In this document: positions 1 through 7,375 of the stretch, one piece after another
Layout of the letters: each line of letters starts with the position of its first letter
Numbering within the stretch: the stretch's first letter is position 1
NCBI GenBank assembly: GCA_020847175.1
Contig: JADLCM010000019.1
Span: forward strand, 62,001 to 126,000
Direction of reading: 5' to 3'
Origin: Phycisphaerales bacterium
GTDB taxonomy: Bacteria; Planctomycetota; Phycisphaerae; Phycisphaerales; UBA1924
DNA: 64,000 nucleotides
Position numbers and translations under genes: made by a program
The notes under the pieces: model-generated
Database searches by the model: none
Seen by the model: the letters and a program-made list of their open reading frames with translations, nothing else
Told to the model about the DNA's origin: nothing

Positions 1-1
1 C

Positions 2-436
2 AAAGTGCTGCTGATGGGCAACCTGACCCGGGATGTCGAGCTTCGCCACACCACCAACAACAACGCCGTGGCGAAGTTCGGCCTCGCCGTCAACCGGCGC
101 TTCTCGGTGGGCGAGGGGGCCAACCGCGAGCAGCGCGAAGAGACGACCTTCGTCGATTGCGAAGCCTGGGGACGCACCGCCGAGGTCATCGCCCAGTACC
201 TCTCCAAGGGGCGCCCGGTCTTCATCGAGGGGCGCCTCAAGCTCGACCAGTGGCAGGACAAGGAGTCCGGCCAGAACCGCTCCCGCCTCCTCGTCGTCGT
301 CGAGAACTTCCAGTTCGTCGACAGCCGGGGCCAGGGCGGGCCCGGCGGTGAAGACGACGGGGGCGCACCCCGGCGCACCCAGGCCCCGCGCCCGGGCGCC
401 GGCCAGAAACCCGACGAAGATGACATCCCGTTCTGA
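2..436 (+). CDS. ssb: Single-stranded DNA-binding protein, 5' end cut by the window edge
   Basis: This is the C-terminal part of SSB, which coats single-stranded DNA in replication, repair and recombination. The reading frame is already open at base 2 (Lys-Val-Leu-Leu-Met-Gly-Asn-Leu-Thr-Arg-Asp), which matches the start of the OB-fold just after the usual first 5-7 residues, so only a few codons are missing. The FVDCEAWGR segment and the GRPVFIEGRLKLDQW strand are typical of the family. After about residue 110 the protein becomes a Gly/Pro/Arg-rich linker and ends in Asp-Glu-Asp-Asp-Ile-Pro-Phe, the acidic tip that recruits partner proteins. It lies 139 bp upstream of rplI, matching the rpsF-ssb-rplI order common in bacteria, with rpsF presumably off the left edge. 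Confidence 0.96.
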   Translation, partial: KVLLMGNLTRDVELRHTTNNNAVAKFGLAVNRRFSVGEGANREQREETTFVDCEAWGRTAEVIAQYLSKGRPVFIEGRLKLDQWQDKESGQNRSRLLVVVENFQFVDSRGQGGPGGEDDGGAPRRTQAPRPGAGQKPDEDDIPF

Positions 437-543
437 TGATCCTCCGCGTTCACCCCGCGGCACGCGCCCGTCGGCCCGTGTCCGCGCCTCTTGCCCCGCC
501 CGTGTGCGGCGGGCCACGCTGGGGCGGCGACCCGCTCCTCAAC

Positions 544-570
544 TTGCGCGGGATTGATCCCGCAAGGACA
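544..570 (+). promoter_or_regulatory. Hairpin next to the rplI ribosome-binding site
   Basis: An inverted repeat (GCGGGA, TTGA, TCCCGC, extended by TTGC on the left and AA on the right) lies directly before the AAGGA Shine-Dalgarno site of rplI. The last AA of the right arm is also the first AA of AAGGA, so folding would partly hide the site. It could be a terminator remnant or a translational control element. The sequence shows only the fold and its position. Confidence 0.35.
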
Positions 571-575
571 GCCTC

Positions 576-1283
576 ATGAAGAAGACCGTGAAACTCCTCC
601 TCACCGAAACCGTTGACAACCTCGGCATCGTGGGCGACGTCGTCACCGTGCGCGCCGGCTACGCCCGCAACTACCTCCTCCCCCGGTCGATGGCGACCGA
701 GCCCTCGGAGGAGCTGGTGGCGCAGCTCGCCGCCAGGCGCGCCGAGGCCCAGAAGTTCCTCGCCGAGCAGCGCAAGCACCGCGAGGCGATGCTCCAGAAG
801 ATGATCGGGTTCTCCACGAACGTGGCGCGTTCGTGCAACGACCAGGGCATCCTCTACGGCGCGGTCACGCAGCAGGACCTCTCCGATCTCCTCGCCAAGC
901 ACGGGTTCACGGTCAAGCCGCGCGAGATCCGCATCCCGCAGGTCATCAAGCGCGTCGGCGACTACGACGTGCACATCAAGCTCGACAGCGACCTGCAGAC
1001 CGACATCAAGCTCCACGTCGCGGCCGACCGCGTCATCCACGAGGATGACGAACGCGAGGAGATGGACTTCGACAACGAGGGCAACCTCATCGAGAAGCCC
1101 AAGGGCGAGAAGCGTGCCAAGGGCCGCGAGGGCGACAAGCCCGCCGAGGCCGCCGAAGCCCCCGCCGCCGAAGAAGCCCCCAAGGCCAAGCCCCGCAAGG
1201 AAGGCAAGAAGGACTTCAACCCCGACGACGTGGCCGTCGAAGTAGCCCCCAAGGCGGGCAAGGCCAGGGCCAAGAAGAGCTGA
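576..1283 (+). CDS. rplI: 50S ribosomal protein bL9 with a long charged C-terminal tail
   Basis: This protein binds domain V of 23S rRNA and bridges the ribosome surface. It begins with the bL9 N-domain (VKLLLTETVDNLGIVGDVV, then VRAGYARNYLLPR, residues about 4-42). A helical connector and the C-domain follow, ending near residue 150 (LYGAVTQQDLSDLL, VGDYDVHIKL). Normal bL9 is about 150 residues. This one has 235, and the extra 80 or so residues are rich in Glu, Lys, Ala and Pro and look disordered. The ATG is preceded by an AAGGA site. It follows ssb, probably in one transcript. The tail may be a lineage feature, and its function is unknown. Confidence 0.96.
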   Translation: MKKTVKLLLTETVDNLGIVGDVVTVRAGYARNYLLPRSMATEPSEELVAQLAARRAEAQKFLAEQRKHREAMLQKMIGFSTNVARSCNDQGILYGAVTQQDLSDLLAKHGFTVKPREIRIPQVIKRVGDYDVHIKLDSDLQTDIKLHVAADRVIHEDDEREEMDFDNEGNLIEKPKGEKRAKGREGDKPAEAAEAPAAEEAPKAKPRKEGKKDFNPDDVAVEVAPKAGKARAKKS

Positions 1284-1319
1284 ACCCGGCCGAGCACCCC
1301 GCGCCGAACCTCGGGAGCC

Positions 1320-1711
1320 AAACCTCAGGTACCGAACTCCGGCTACCAAACTTCGGGTCCCGAACCTCGGGCGTGGAACCTCGGGTGTGGAACTTCGGGT
1401 GCCCGCAGTCCGCCGGCTCTGCGGCGAGACTGCGGCGTTTCCAATCACCCGCGCCAAACCTCGGGTACCGAACTCCGGCTACCAAACTTCGGGTCCCGAA
1501 CCTCGGGCGTGGAACCTCGGGTGTGGAACTTCGGGTGCCCGCAGTCCGCCGGCTCCGCGGCGCGACTGCGGCGTTTCCCATCACCCGCGCCAAACCTCGG
1601 GTACCGAACTCCGGCTACCAAACTTCGGGTCCCGAACCTCGGGCGTGGAACCTCGGGTGTGGAACTTCGGGTGCCCGCAGTCCGCCGGCTCTGCGGCGCG
1701 ACTGCGGCGTT
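1320..1711. repeat. 136-bp tandem repeat, about 2.9 copies, each with a 32-33 nt hairpin
   Basis: Three copies start at about 1320, 1456 and 1592, exactly 136 bp apart. The third lacks its last bases. Copies differ at very few positions. Inside each unit a degenerate 12-14 bp motif (AACCTCGGG or AACTTCGGG plus a short spacer) is repeated about six times. The right part of each unit forms a hairpin: CCGCAGTC, CGCCG, a 6-base loop, CGGCG, one unpaired base, GACTGCGG. A partial unit precedes the array from about 1304. The array fills the gap between the convergent rplI and pdxH genes. Bases 1712-1751 show nothing further. It is not a CRISPR because there are no unique spacers. Confidence 0.9.
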
Positions 1712-1751
1712 TCGTCCCAGGCGTTCTTCGTCACCCGCGCGCCGGTGCTTT

Positions 1752-2453
1752 TCAGGGCGACAGCCGGGTGCTTGTCCACGTGGATTCGCGCGGGCCCGGG
1801 CGGCGCCACTCCGCCCGGTCGTGCAGGCGTCCGAGCACGTTCGCCCACAGTTCCACCCGCATCATCCGCAGCCGGTAGCCGCCCCACCAGTCAGGGCGCG
1901 GCACGCGGGCCCGCGGGCTCTCGGTCATCACGTCGGCGACGCTCACGCCGAATCGGTCCATCACCTCGCGCACCCGTTCCACCAAGGCCGTGCGCGACGC
2001 GATCGGCTGACTCTGCTCGCTCGCCCATGCGCCCAGCCGTGACAGCAGCGGCCGCGTGGCGAAGTACCGGTCGCTCGCCTCGGCCTCCAGCCGCTCCACC
2101 GGGCCCTCGACGCGGATCTGCCTCCCGGCGTGGTTCCAGAAGAACAGCCCCGCGGCCCAGGCGTTGCCCTCGATCTCTCTGCCCTTGCGGCTCTGGTAGT
2201 TCGTGAAGAACGTCAGCGCCCCGGCAACGGAGTCCACGTCCTTGCACAGCACCACGCGCGACGAAGGCAGCGCGATGCACGCCAGCGAGTCCGCCTCGAT
2301 CGGGGCGCACGTGCTCAGCACCATCGCGTTGGGGTCGGGCTGGTCCGCCGCCCGGTGCGCCTCCGCCCACCACTGCGAGAAGATCTCGAACGGCGCGGGG
2401 GGCAGCGGGTCCGGCAGCGCGCCGGGACCGAACAGCGAGAACACGTCAGCCAT
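1752..2453 (-). CDS. pdxH: Pyridoxine/pyridoxamine 5'-phosphate oxidase
   Basis: This FMN enzyme oxidises pyridoxine or pyridoxamine phosphate to pyridoxal 5'-phosphate, the last salvage step for PLP. Family signatures are FFTNYQSRKGREI and the following AGLFFWNHAGRQIRVEG strand (FMN and phosphate contacts), then the YFATRPLLSRLGAWAS segment, and a C-terminal half ending in Leu-Ser-Pro, close to the usual Leu-Ala-Pro terminus. Its length of 233 residues is normal. The start has no Shine-Dalgarno site. On the minus strand TACCCT ends five bases before the ATG, so the mRNA is probably leaderless. PLP users in this window include the cysteine/cystathionine synthase and the decarboxylase. Confidence 0.93.
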   Translation of the reverse strand: MADVFSLFGPGALPDPLPPAPFEIFSQWWAEAHRAADQPDPNAMVLSTCAPIEADSLACIALPSSRVVLCKDVDSVAGALTFFTNYQSRKGREIEGNAWAAGLFFWNHAGRQIRVEGPVERLEAEASDRYFATRPLLSRLGAWASEQSQPIASRTALVERVREVMDRFGVSVADVMTESPRARVPRPDWWGGYRLRMMRVELWANVLGRLHDRAEWRRPGPRESTWTSTRLSP

Positions 2454-2531
2454 GCCCGAGGGTAGCCGGGGGCCATTGCCCCGCGAAGCGGGCCCCGGGG
2501 CGCCCCCCGGCTCGCACCCCTAAACTCCCTC

Positions 2532-2834
2532 ATGCCGACGTACGTCTACGAAGTCCTGACCCCCGCGGGCGAGGGCACCGGGCGGCACTTCGAGTGTGTG
2601 CAGTCGATGTCCGACAAGGCCCTGACCAAGCACCCCCAAACCGGCGAACCCGTGCGCCGCGTGCCCGTGCTCCCCGCGATCTCGGGCCAGATGAGCGACC
2701 TCCGCAAGGGCAAACTCAGCGACCGCAAACTCGAGAAACTCGGCTTCACGCAGTACGCGCGCCAGCGCGACGGCTCGTATGAGCGCCGGTTCGGAAAGTT
2801 CGGCACCCCGACCATCCCCAAGGCCGATGAGTGA
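2532..2834 (+). CDS. FmdB-like small protein that has lost its zinc-ribbon cysteines
   Basis: The start (MPTYVYE), the QSMSDKALTKHP stretch and the EPVRRV segment follow the layout of the FmdB/CxxC-CxxC regulatory-protein family. The two Cys pairs that bind zinc there are absent: Val/Leu replace the first pair and His/Thr the second, and the only cysteine is Cys22. The second half is a basic, Arg/Lys-rich region. It is 100 residues long. TAAACT (2521-2526) ends five bases before the ATG and there is no Shine-Dalgarno site, suggesting a leaderless start. Its stop overlaps the start of the next gene, so the two are likely co-transcribed. The role is unknown. Confidence 0.75.
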   Translation: MPTYVYEVLTPAGEGTGRHFECVQSMSDKALTKHPQTGEPVRRVPVLPAISGQMSDLRKGKLSDRKLEKLGFTQYARQRDGSYERRFGKFGTPTIPKADE

Positions 2835-3444
2835 ACCTCGTCGTCGGTCTCCGTGCCCGTCTCCCGCGCGCATCTTCGCGTGGTGCATGCTGCTCGTCCT
2901 CGGCGCCTGCTCGGGGCCGCGTGCCCTCGACGCGGCCTCGATCACCGACCCGGACCTTCGCTCGATCGTGCATGCCTACCGCGAGGCGGTCGATGCCGCG
3001 CGTGCCGACCCGGATGTCGAATGGCACGCCGGGTGGTTCGGGAATCTCTGGGTCAATCTCTCCGGGCGCCGGCACGCCGGGCTCTGCTGGGAATGGCGCG
3101 ACCTCGTCGATGCCGCCGTCCGCCCCGTGGCCGAAGCGGGGGGCTGGCAGGTGCTCGGCATCCACGTCTTCCGCGGCACACCAAGCGAGCACAACGCGGT
3201 GGTCGTCTTTGACCCGCGCATCGCGCCCCGTGCCTTGCTCCTGCCGCGAAATACCCGGGGCGACCTCATCCCCCGGGAAGGCCATCCGGTGCCGGCCTGG
3301 GTGCTCGACCCCTGGCGATCCGGGGAAGCCCGGGTCTATGCGCTGGACGAGTGGGTCGCGCAGGCGCGGCGCAGGCGCTGGCCCGTCGGCCTTGAAGACC
3401 CCCCGTTTGCGGTGGGCGCCCGCACGTACGGCGGATCGCGCTGA
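2827..3444 (+). CDS. Hypothetical lipoprotein with a possible Cys-His-Asp hydrolase core
   Basis: The start chosen is the ATG that overlaps the stop of the preceding gene. An Arg-rich n-region and a hydrophobic stretch (FAWCMLLVLGACSG) end in a lipobox (Leu-Gly-Ala-Cys), so the product is probably a membrane-anchored lipoprotein of 205 residues. Downstream come a Cys-Trp-Glu-Trp motif, a SEHNAVVVFDPR strand containing His and Asn, and a WVLDPWRSG segment with Asp. That order (Cys, His, Asp) resembles transglutaminase or papain-like folds. This is inference from motif order only. An upstream in-frame start at 2779 would lie inside the FmdB-like gene. Confidence 0.7.
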   Translation: MSEPRRRSPCPSPARIFAWCMLLVLGACSGPRALDAASITDPDLRSIVHAYREAVDAARADPDVEWHAGWFGNLWVNLSGRRHAGLCWEWRDLVDAAVRPVAEAGGWQVLGIHVFRGTPSEHNAVVVFDPRIAPRALLLPRNTRGDLIPREGHPVPAWVLDPWRSGEARVYALDEWVAQARRRRWPVGLEDPPFAVGARTYGGSR

Positions 3445-3460
3445 GCCCCCAAACGAAATC

Positions 3461-3481
3461 GCCCCCGGCGATGCCGAGGGC
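3461..3481 (-). terminator. Hairpin terminator after tRNA-Gly(GCC), possibly bidirectional
   Basis: GCCCCCGGC, loop GAT, GCCGAGGGC form a 9-bp stem with one C-A mismatch. Read on the minus strand (downstream of the tRNA) it is followed by the T-rich run GATTTCGTTT. Read on the plus strand it sits 16 bp after the lipoprotein stop. It probably serves the tRNA, and perhaps both genes. Confidence 0.6.
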
Positions 3482-3491
3482 TGATTCCAAG

Positions 3492-3563
3492 AGCGGGTGA
3501 CGCGATTCGAACGCGCGACTTCTACCTTGGCAAGGTAGCGCTCTACCACTGAGCTACACCCGC
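3492..3563 (-). tRNA. tRNA-Gly, anticodon GCC
   Basis: The reverse complement folds into a complete cloverleaf. The acceptor arms are GCGGGTG and CACCCGC. The D-arm contains GCTCAGTGGTAGAGC. The anticodon loop TTGCCAA gives anticodon GCC, and the T-arm holds TTCGAAT. The discriminator base is T and CCA is not encoded. A second glycine tRNA (UCC) lies at 19997-20068. Confidence 0.97.
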
Positions 3564-3708
3564 CTGACAACGGCCCCGCGGCCGGGAAGGAAACGTAGCC
3601 GGGGGGTGGGGGAGTGTCAACCGATTCGCGCCCCGGGGGCCGCCGGGCGCCCGTGTGCCGGCCCGCGCCGTTGGCGCGCGCGGCGCAACCCGCTACATTC
3701 CCTCCCCC

Positions 3709-4533
3709 ATGCCCACGCCCCGCAAGGTCCCATTACCCACCGCCCGCACCGCCGACCGGCACGACCTCTACCAGCGGGCGGTCCAGTCGCCCGAGGCCGA
3801 AATCGACTTCGTCGACAGCCGCTTCAAGGCCATCCGCGGACGTCGTGCCTCGACCCTTCGCGAAGACTTCTGCGGCACCGGGTACACGAGCTGCGAATGG
3901 GTGCGCCGGCGGGCCGCCAATCGTGCCTTCGGGCTCGACCTCGACCAGCCCACGATCGACTGGGGCCTCGCGCACAACGCGGCGGGCCTCACCGATGAAC
4001 AGCGCGCCCGCCTGCACCTCATGAACGCCGACGTGCGCACGCCCCCCCGCGAAGCCCGGGGCGTGGACATCGCCCTCGCGATGAACTTCTCCTACTGGAT
4101 CTTCAAGACCCGCGACGATCTGCGCGGCTACTTCTCCGTGGTCCGGCGCTCCCTCGCCCCCGACGGCGTCTTCTTTCTCGACCTCTACGCGGGCTACGAG
4201 GCGATGAAGGTGACGCAGGAGCGCCGGCGCATCGCCGGAGGCTTCACCTACGTCTGGGACCAGCACGCCTACAACCCCGTCAGCGCCGACATGGAGTGCC
4301 GCATCCACTTCGAGTTCCGCGACGGCACCCGCCTCCGCAACGCCTTCACCTATCACTGGCGGCTCTGGACCATGCCCGAGGTGCGCGAACTCCTCCTCGA
4401 GGCGGGCTTCAAGAACGTCGTGACCTACTGCGAGGGCGAGAACGGCAACGGGGGCGGCGACGGGCGCTTCCGCGCCGCGTCACGCTGCCCCGCCGATGCC
4501 GGCATCATCGCCTATCTCTCCGCCGCGAAGTAG
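3709..4533 (+). CDS. Class I SAM-dependent methyltransferase
   Basis: This is a probable small-molecule or protein methyltransferase. The glycine-rich SAM-binding motif reads EDFCGTGYTSCEW at about residues 50-62, followed by FGLDLDQ, where the acidic residue would contact the ribose. ALAMNFSYWIFKTR and GVFFLDLYAG match later strands of the Rossmann-like fold. It is 274 residues long, and the substrate cannot be read from the sequence. The start chosen (ATG at 3709) avoids an Arg/Ala-rich upstream extension. TACATT lies at 3694-3699, nine bases before it, so a very short leader is possible. It stands alone between a tRNA and a flippase gene. Confidence 0.85.
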   Translation: MPTPRKVPLPTARTADRHDLYQRAVQSPEAEIDFVDSRFKAIRGRRASTLREDFCGTGYTSCEWVRRRAANRAFGLDLDQPTIDWGLAHNAAGLTDEQRARLHLMNADVRTPPREARGVDIALAMNFSYWIFKTRDDLRGYFSVVRRSLAPDGVFFLDLYAGYEAMKVTQERRRIAGGFTYVWDQHAYNPVSADMECRIHFEFRDGTRLRNAFTYHWRLWTMPEVRELLLEAGFKNVVTYCEGENGNGGGDGRFRAASRCPADAGIIAYLSAAK

Positions 4534-4722
4534 CACCCGGAACGTGCCTGTGCCCCCGCCGCGCGGGGTCGGCGCCGGCGATTGGCCTCTCCCGTGAGTG
4601 CGCGGTCCCCGGCCCCGCCGCCCCGGTTCCCTCTCGCGGGATCGCCCGGGACGTGCCGATAATGGCCCTTCGTGCCCCCGGTCTCACGGGCCGGGGTTGT
4701 CGCCGCCCTCCCGGACCTCACC

Positions 4723-6408
4723 ATGGCCAATGAAGTCAAACGCGGGGCGGTGCGGCTCATCACCAACTACGCCCGCCTCTTCTCAACGCTTGCCATCGGG
4801 TTGCTCGAAGTCCCCCTCCAGATCTACTGGCTGGGCAAGAACGGCTTCGGCCTCATCGGTCTGCTCGGTCCGACCATCGGCCTCACCGCGATCCTGCAGG
4901 ACATGGTCACCCGCTCGATGGTGCGCGAACTCGGGGCCGCCTACCACGATCCCGACCCGTCGCGCTTCCAGCGGGTCTCCGCGGCGTGCTGGTTCATCTC
5001 CACCCTCGCCGCCGGCCTGAGCGCCGTCCTCTTCGCGGCGGTCACCATCTGGGTCATCCCGCTCCTGGAGATTCCGCCCGATCTCGTGCGCCCGGCGCAG
5101 TGGTACGCCGCCGCCGGGGGCGTGATGAGCTGCATGCTCGTCCTCTTCACCCCGGCCGCGAACATGTACATCGTGATGGAGCGGTTCACTCTCCAGAACA
5201 TCTGGCTCGTCGGACGCCGGCTGTGCATCTTCCTCGCCGCCGCGGGCCTTCTCCTCGTGCTGGGGCGCGACGATCCCCCCCGCTCGGTGATGCTCTACGG
5301 GGTGTGGTCCGCCGGGGCCGTCATCGCCCTTCTGCTCCTCTCGGTCGCGATCATCTGGGCGGGTGACCGGCGCACCTGGCCCCGCCCGCACCGTGCGGAG
5401 CGTGCCGTGCTCGCCGAGATCTTCGGCACCTTCGGCTGGAACAGCCTGGTCACCCTGGCCCTCAACCTCGCCGACAAGGTGCCCGCGCTCATCGTGAACA
5501 AGTACTTCTCCCTCGACGGCAACGCCGCCTACGGCCTCGCCCGGCGGCTCAGCGCCTACGCGCGCATGATCACCGTCGGCGCGACCTACGGCCTGGAGGC
5601 TGTCTCCACGCGCATCTCCTCCGCGACGGACGACTCCGCCGAGGCCCTGCGGACGCTTCTCAAGCACTCCACGCGCCTGCACACCGTCGTCGCCGTGCCC
5701 GCGGGCATCGCCATCGGCGTGCTCGCCCTGCCCATCCTCCATCACTGGGCGGGCGGCGCGATGGAGCCCGACGAGTACACCGCGGTCATCCCGATCGCCG
5801 TGGTCGTCGTGCAGATTCTCACTCTCGCGACCGTCTGCCGGGGTATCAGCGAGGGTTGGATGCGCCTGCTGTACGGCGCGGGCTTCGTCCGCAACTACGC
5901 CCGGCTCGTCATCGTCTCGTCCTTCGCCACGCCCGTGCTCTCCTGGCTCGGGGTCGTGCTCCTCCTGGAGCAGACGTGGGCCGTCTATCTGCCCGCCTGG
6001 GTCTACACCGTGCTCTTCGTCGGCTCGTACATGCTCATCCTGCCCCTGATCGGCGCCAGGAGCCTCGGCGCCCGCCCCGGAGAGTTCCTGCGCCCCATGC
6101 TTCGCCCCGCATGCGCGGCAATCGCCTGCGCCCCGGCCCTCTGGCTCCCCGGGTTCACGGGGCCCCTCACCGACGGGGCCCGGGGCGCCGCCCGGCTCGC
6201 CGCTGCGGCGCTCCTGTACGCCGCCGCCTACGGGGCCGCCTGCTGGCTCGTCGTGCTCAGCACCGAGGAGCGCGCGAAGGCGATCGCCGTCATCAGGCGC
6301 CGGGGCCGGCCCGTGCCCGGTGAAGCCCCCGCCCGAGCGCCCCGGCGCGCCGGGCGCCGGCGCAGCGGCGACGAGGGGCCCGACTTCAGCGCCCCCGACG
6401 GGTTCTGA
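4723..6408 (+). CDS. Polytopic membrane protein of the polysaccharide flippase (MOP/MATE) type
   Basis: A protein of about 561 residues with 12-14 hydrophobic segments, laid out like Wzx-type lipid-linked oligosaccharide flippases of the MOP superfamily. After the first helix comes EVPLQIYWLGKNGFGLIGLL, a conserved-looking loop-helix start for this group. The C-terminus is a basic, Arg/Pro-rich cytoplasmic tail of about 60 residues. The ATG at 4723 gives the natural-looking N-terminus MANEVKRGAVRL. An in-frame GTG at 4672 with GATAAT eight bases upstream is the alternative start. It probably moves glycan precursors across the inner membrane. The glycan genes at 24.9-29.7 kb and 48-50 kb are possible partners. 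Confidence 0.8.
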   Translation: MANEVKRGAVRLITNYARLFSTLAIGLLEVPLQIYWLGKNGFGLIGLLGPTIGLTAILQDMVTRSMVRELGAAYHDPDPSRFQRVSAACWFISTLAAGLSAVLFAAVTIWVIPLLEIPPDLVRPAQWYAAAGGVMSCMLVLFTPAANMYIVMERFTLQNIWLVGRRLCIFLAAAGLLLVLGRDDPPRSVMLYGVWSAGAVIALLLLSVAIIWAGDRRTWPRPHRAERAVLAEIFGTFGWNSLVTLALNLADKVPALIVNKYFSLDGNAAYGLARRLSAYARMITVGATYGLEAVSTRISSATDDSAEALRTLLKHSTRLHTVVAVPAGIAIGVLALPILHHWAGGAMEPDEYTAVIPIAVVVVQILTLATVCRGISEGWMRLLYGAGFVRNYARLVIVSSFATPVLSWLGVVLLLEQTWAVYLPAWVYTVLFVGSYMLILPLIGARSLGARPGEFLRPMLRPACAAIACAPALWLPGFTGPLTDGARGAARLAAAALLYAAAYGAACWLVVLSTEERAKAIAVIRRRGRPVPGEAPARAPRRAGRRRSGDEGPDFSAPDGF

Positions 6409-6414
6409 CTCGCG

Positions 6415-6897
6415 TTACGCCGCCTCGCGGGCGGGCGGTACATCCCCGAGACCCTGGTCGATCCGGCACCACGCGCCCCAGCGCTCGGCCCGCACGTTGG
6501 AGGGGGCGTGAGGCGGCTCGCGCCAATCCTCGGCGCTGGACAGGCTCAGTTCGCTCGGCATCGTCTTGCGATACCCCAGCAGGCGGATCACTTCGAGAAT
6601 GTCCGTCCAGGTGGGAAACGCCCTCTGGTTGACCTTCTTGAACTTGTCGATCGCCATCACGAACAGAAACTGCTCGCGGTTCAGTTCGCCCTCTTCCGCG
6701 GCCTTGGAGAAGTCCGAGAGGCGCCGACCCGGGCCGCGACGGCGCTCCAGCCCGGTGGCTTCGCCCCCCTGGGCCGCCTGCGCATCGCGCCGGTCAATAC
6801 CCGACCGCCGGTCCACCAGCGGGAAGTGCGCATCGGGCCGCGCCGCGCCGCGCGCGTCAGAGACCGGGGGCGTCGAAGGCGGGGTACGGTCAGGCAT
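6415..6897 (-). CDS. Hypothetical protein with a conserved C-terminal helical region
   Basis: The N-terminal half is polar and low in complexity, with a repeated Asp-Arg-Arg pattern (VDRRSGIDRRDAQ). The second half holds a compact region (EQFLFVMAIDKFKKVNQRAF then PTWTDILEVIRLLGYRK) of a kind I associate with planctomycete proteins of unknown function. It is 160 residues long. The start chosen (ATG at 6897) has a GGGAG site upstream. It ends six bases after the convergent flippase gene and is followed upstream by a hyperacidic small gene on the same strand. No catalytic motif is visible. Confidence 0.65.
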   Translation of the reverse strand: MPDRTPPSTPPVSDARGAARPDAHFPLVDRRSGIDRRDAQAAQGGEATGLERRRGPGRRLSDFSKAAEEGELNREQFLFVMAIDKFKKVNQRAFPTWTDILEVIRLLGYRKTMPSELSLSSAEDWREPPHAPSNVRAERWGAWCRIDQGLGDVPPAREAA

Positions 6898-6942
6898 GGG
6901 GCTCCCTCTCTCCCCGCGCCGACCCACGATCAGCGCCGAGGA

Positions 6943-7197
6943 CTAGAAGTCTTCATCATCGTCGTCGGACTTTTCATCGTCATCGCCCGCGTCTTCTTCG
7001 TCGTCTTCGAGGAAATCATCCTCGTAGTCGTCGTCGTACTCGTCATCGTCGGGTTCCTCGTCACCCTCGGATTCGTCGTCCGAAAACTCCTCATCGTCCT
7101 CAAACTCGTCGTCGTCCTCGTCCTTGCTGTCAAGAACGAGCGTCGCGGACGCGCCGTCAACGTCGAGTTCCCAGTGCTTCGGATCGTTCGTGTCCAT
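6943..7197 (-). CDS. Hyperacidic small protein, mostly Asp and Glu
   Basis: An 84-residue product that starts MDTNDPKHWELDVDGASATL and then becomes almost entirely Asp, Glu and a few Ser, Tyr and Phe for about 55 residues to the end. The N-terminal part looks like a short folded strand pair, and the tail is certainly disordered. Such tails mimic nucleic acid or bind basic proteins or metal, but no family can be named. The acidic codons make the opposite strand read as a Val/Ile-rich pseudo-membrane protein, which is an artefact. It lies just upstream of another minus-strand hypothetical gene. Confidence 0.6.
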   Translation of the reverse strand: MDTNDPKHWELDVDGASATLVLDSKDEDDDEFEDDEEFSDDESEGDEEPDDDEYDDDYEDDFLEDDEEDAGDDDEKSDDDDEDF

Positions 7198-7375
7198 GAC
7201 CCCAGCCCTCTGCATGCGTCCGGCCCCTCGTCGGCGCCCTGCGTCGACGCGCGCCCAAGGATACCCACCCCGGCGCTCCCCATCGACGGCGGCAGGGTAC
7301 CCAACTTCTTCGCCGTGTCAACACGCCCCGCCCCCCGACCACGACGCCCCCCTCGCCCGCTACCATGCCCTCCCC

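Noticed and set aside
1304-1711. Possible CRISPR array
   Set aside because: Units are contiguous 136-bp tandem copies, with no unique spacers and no cas genes.
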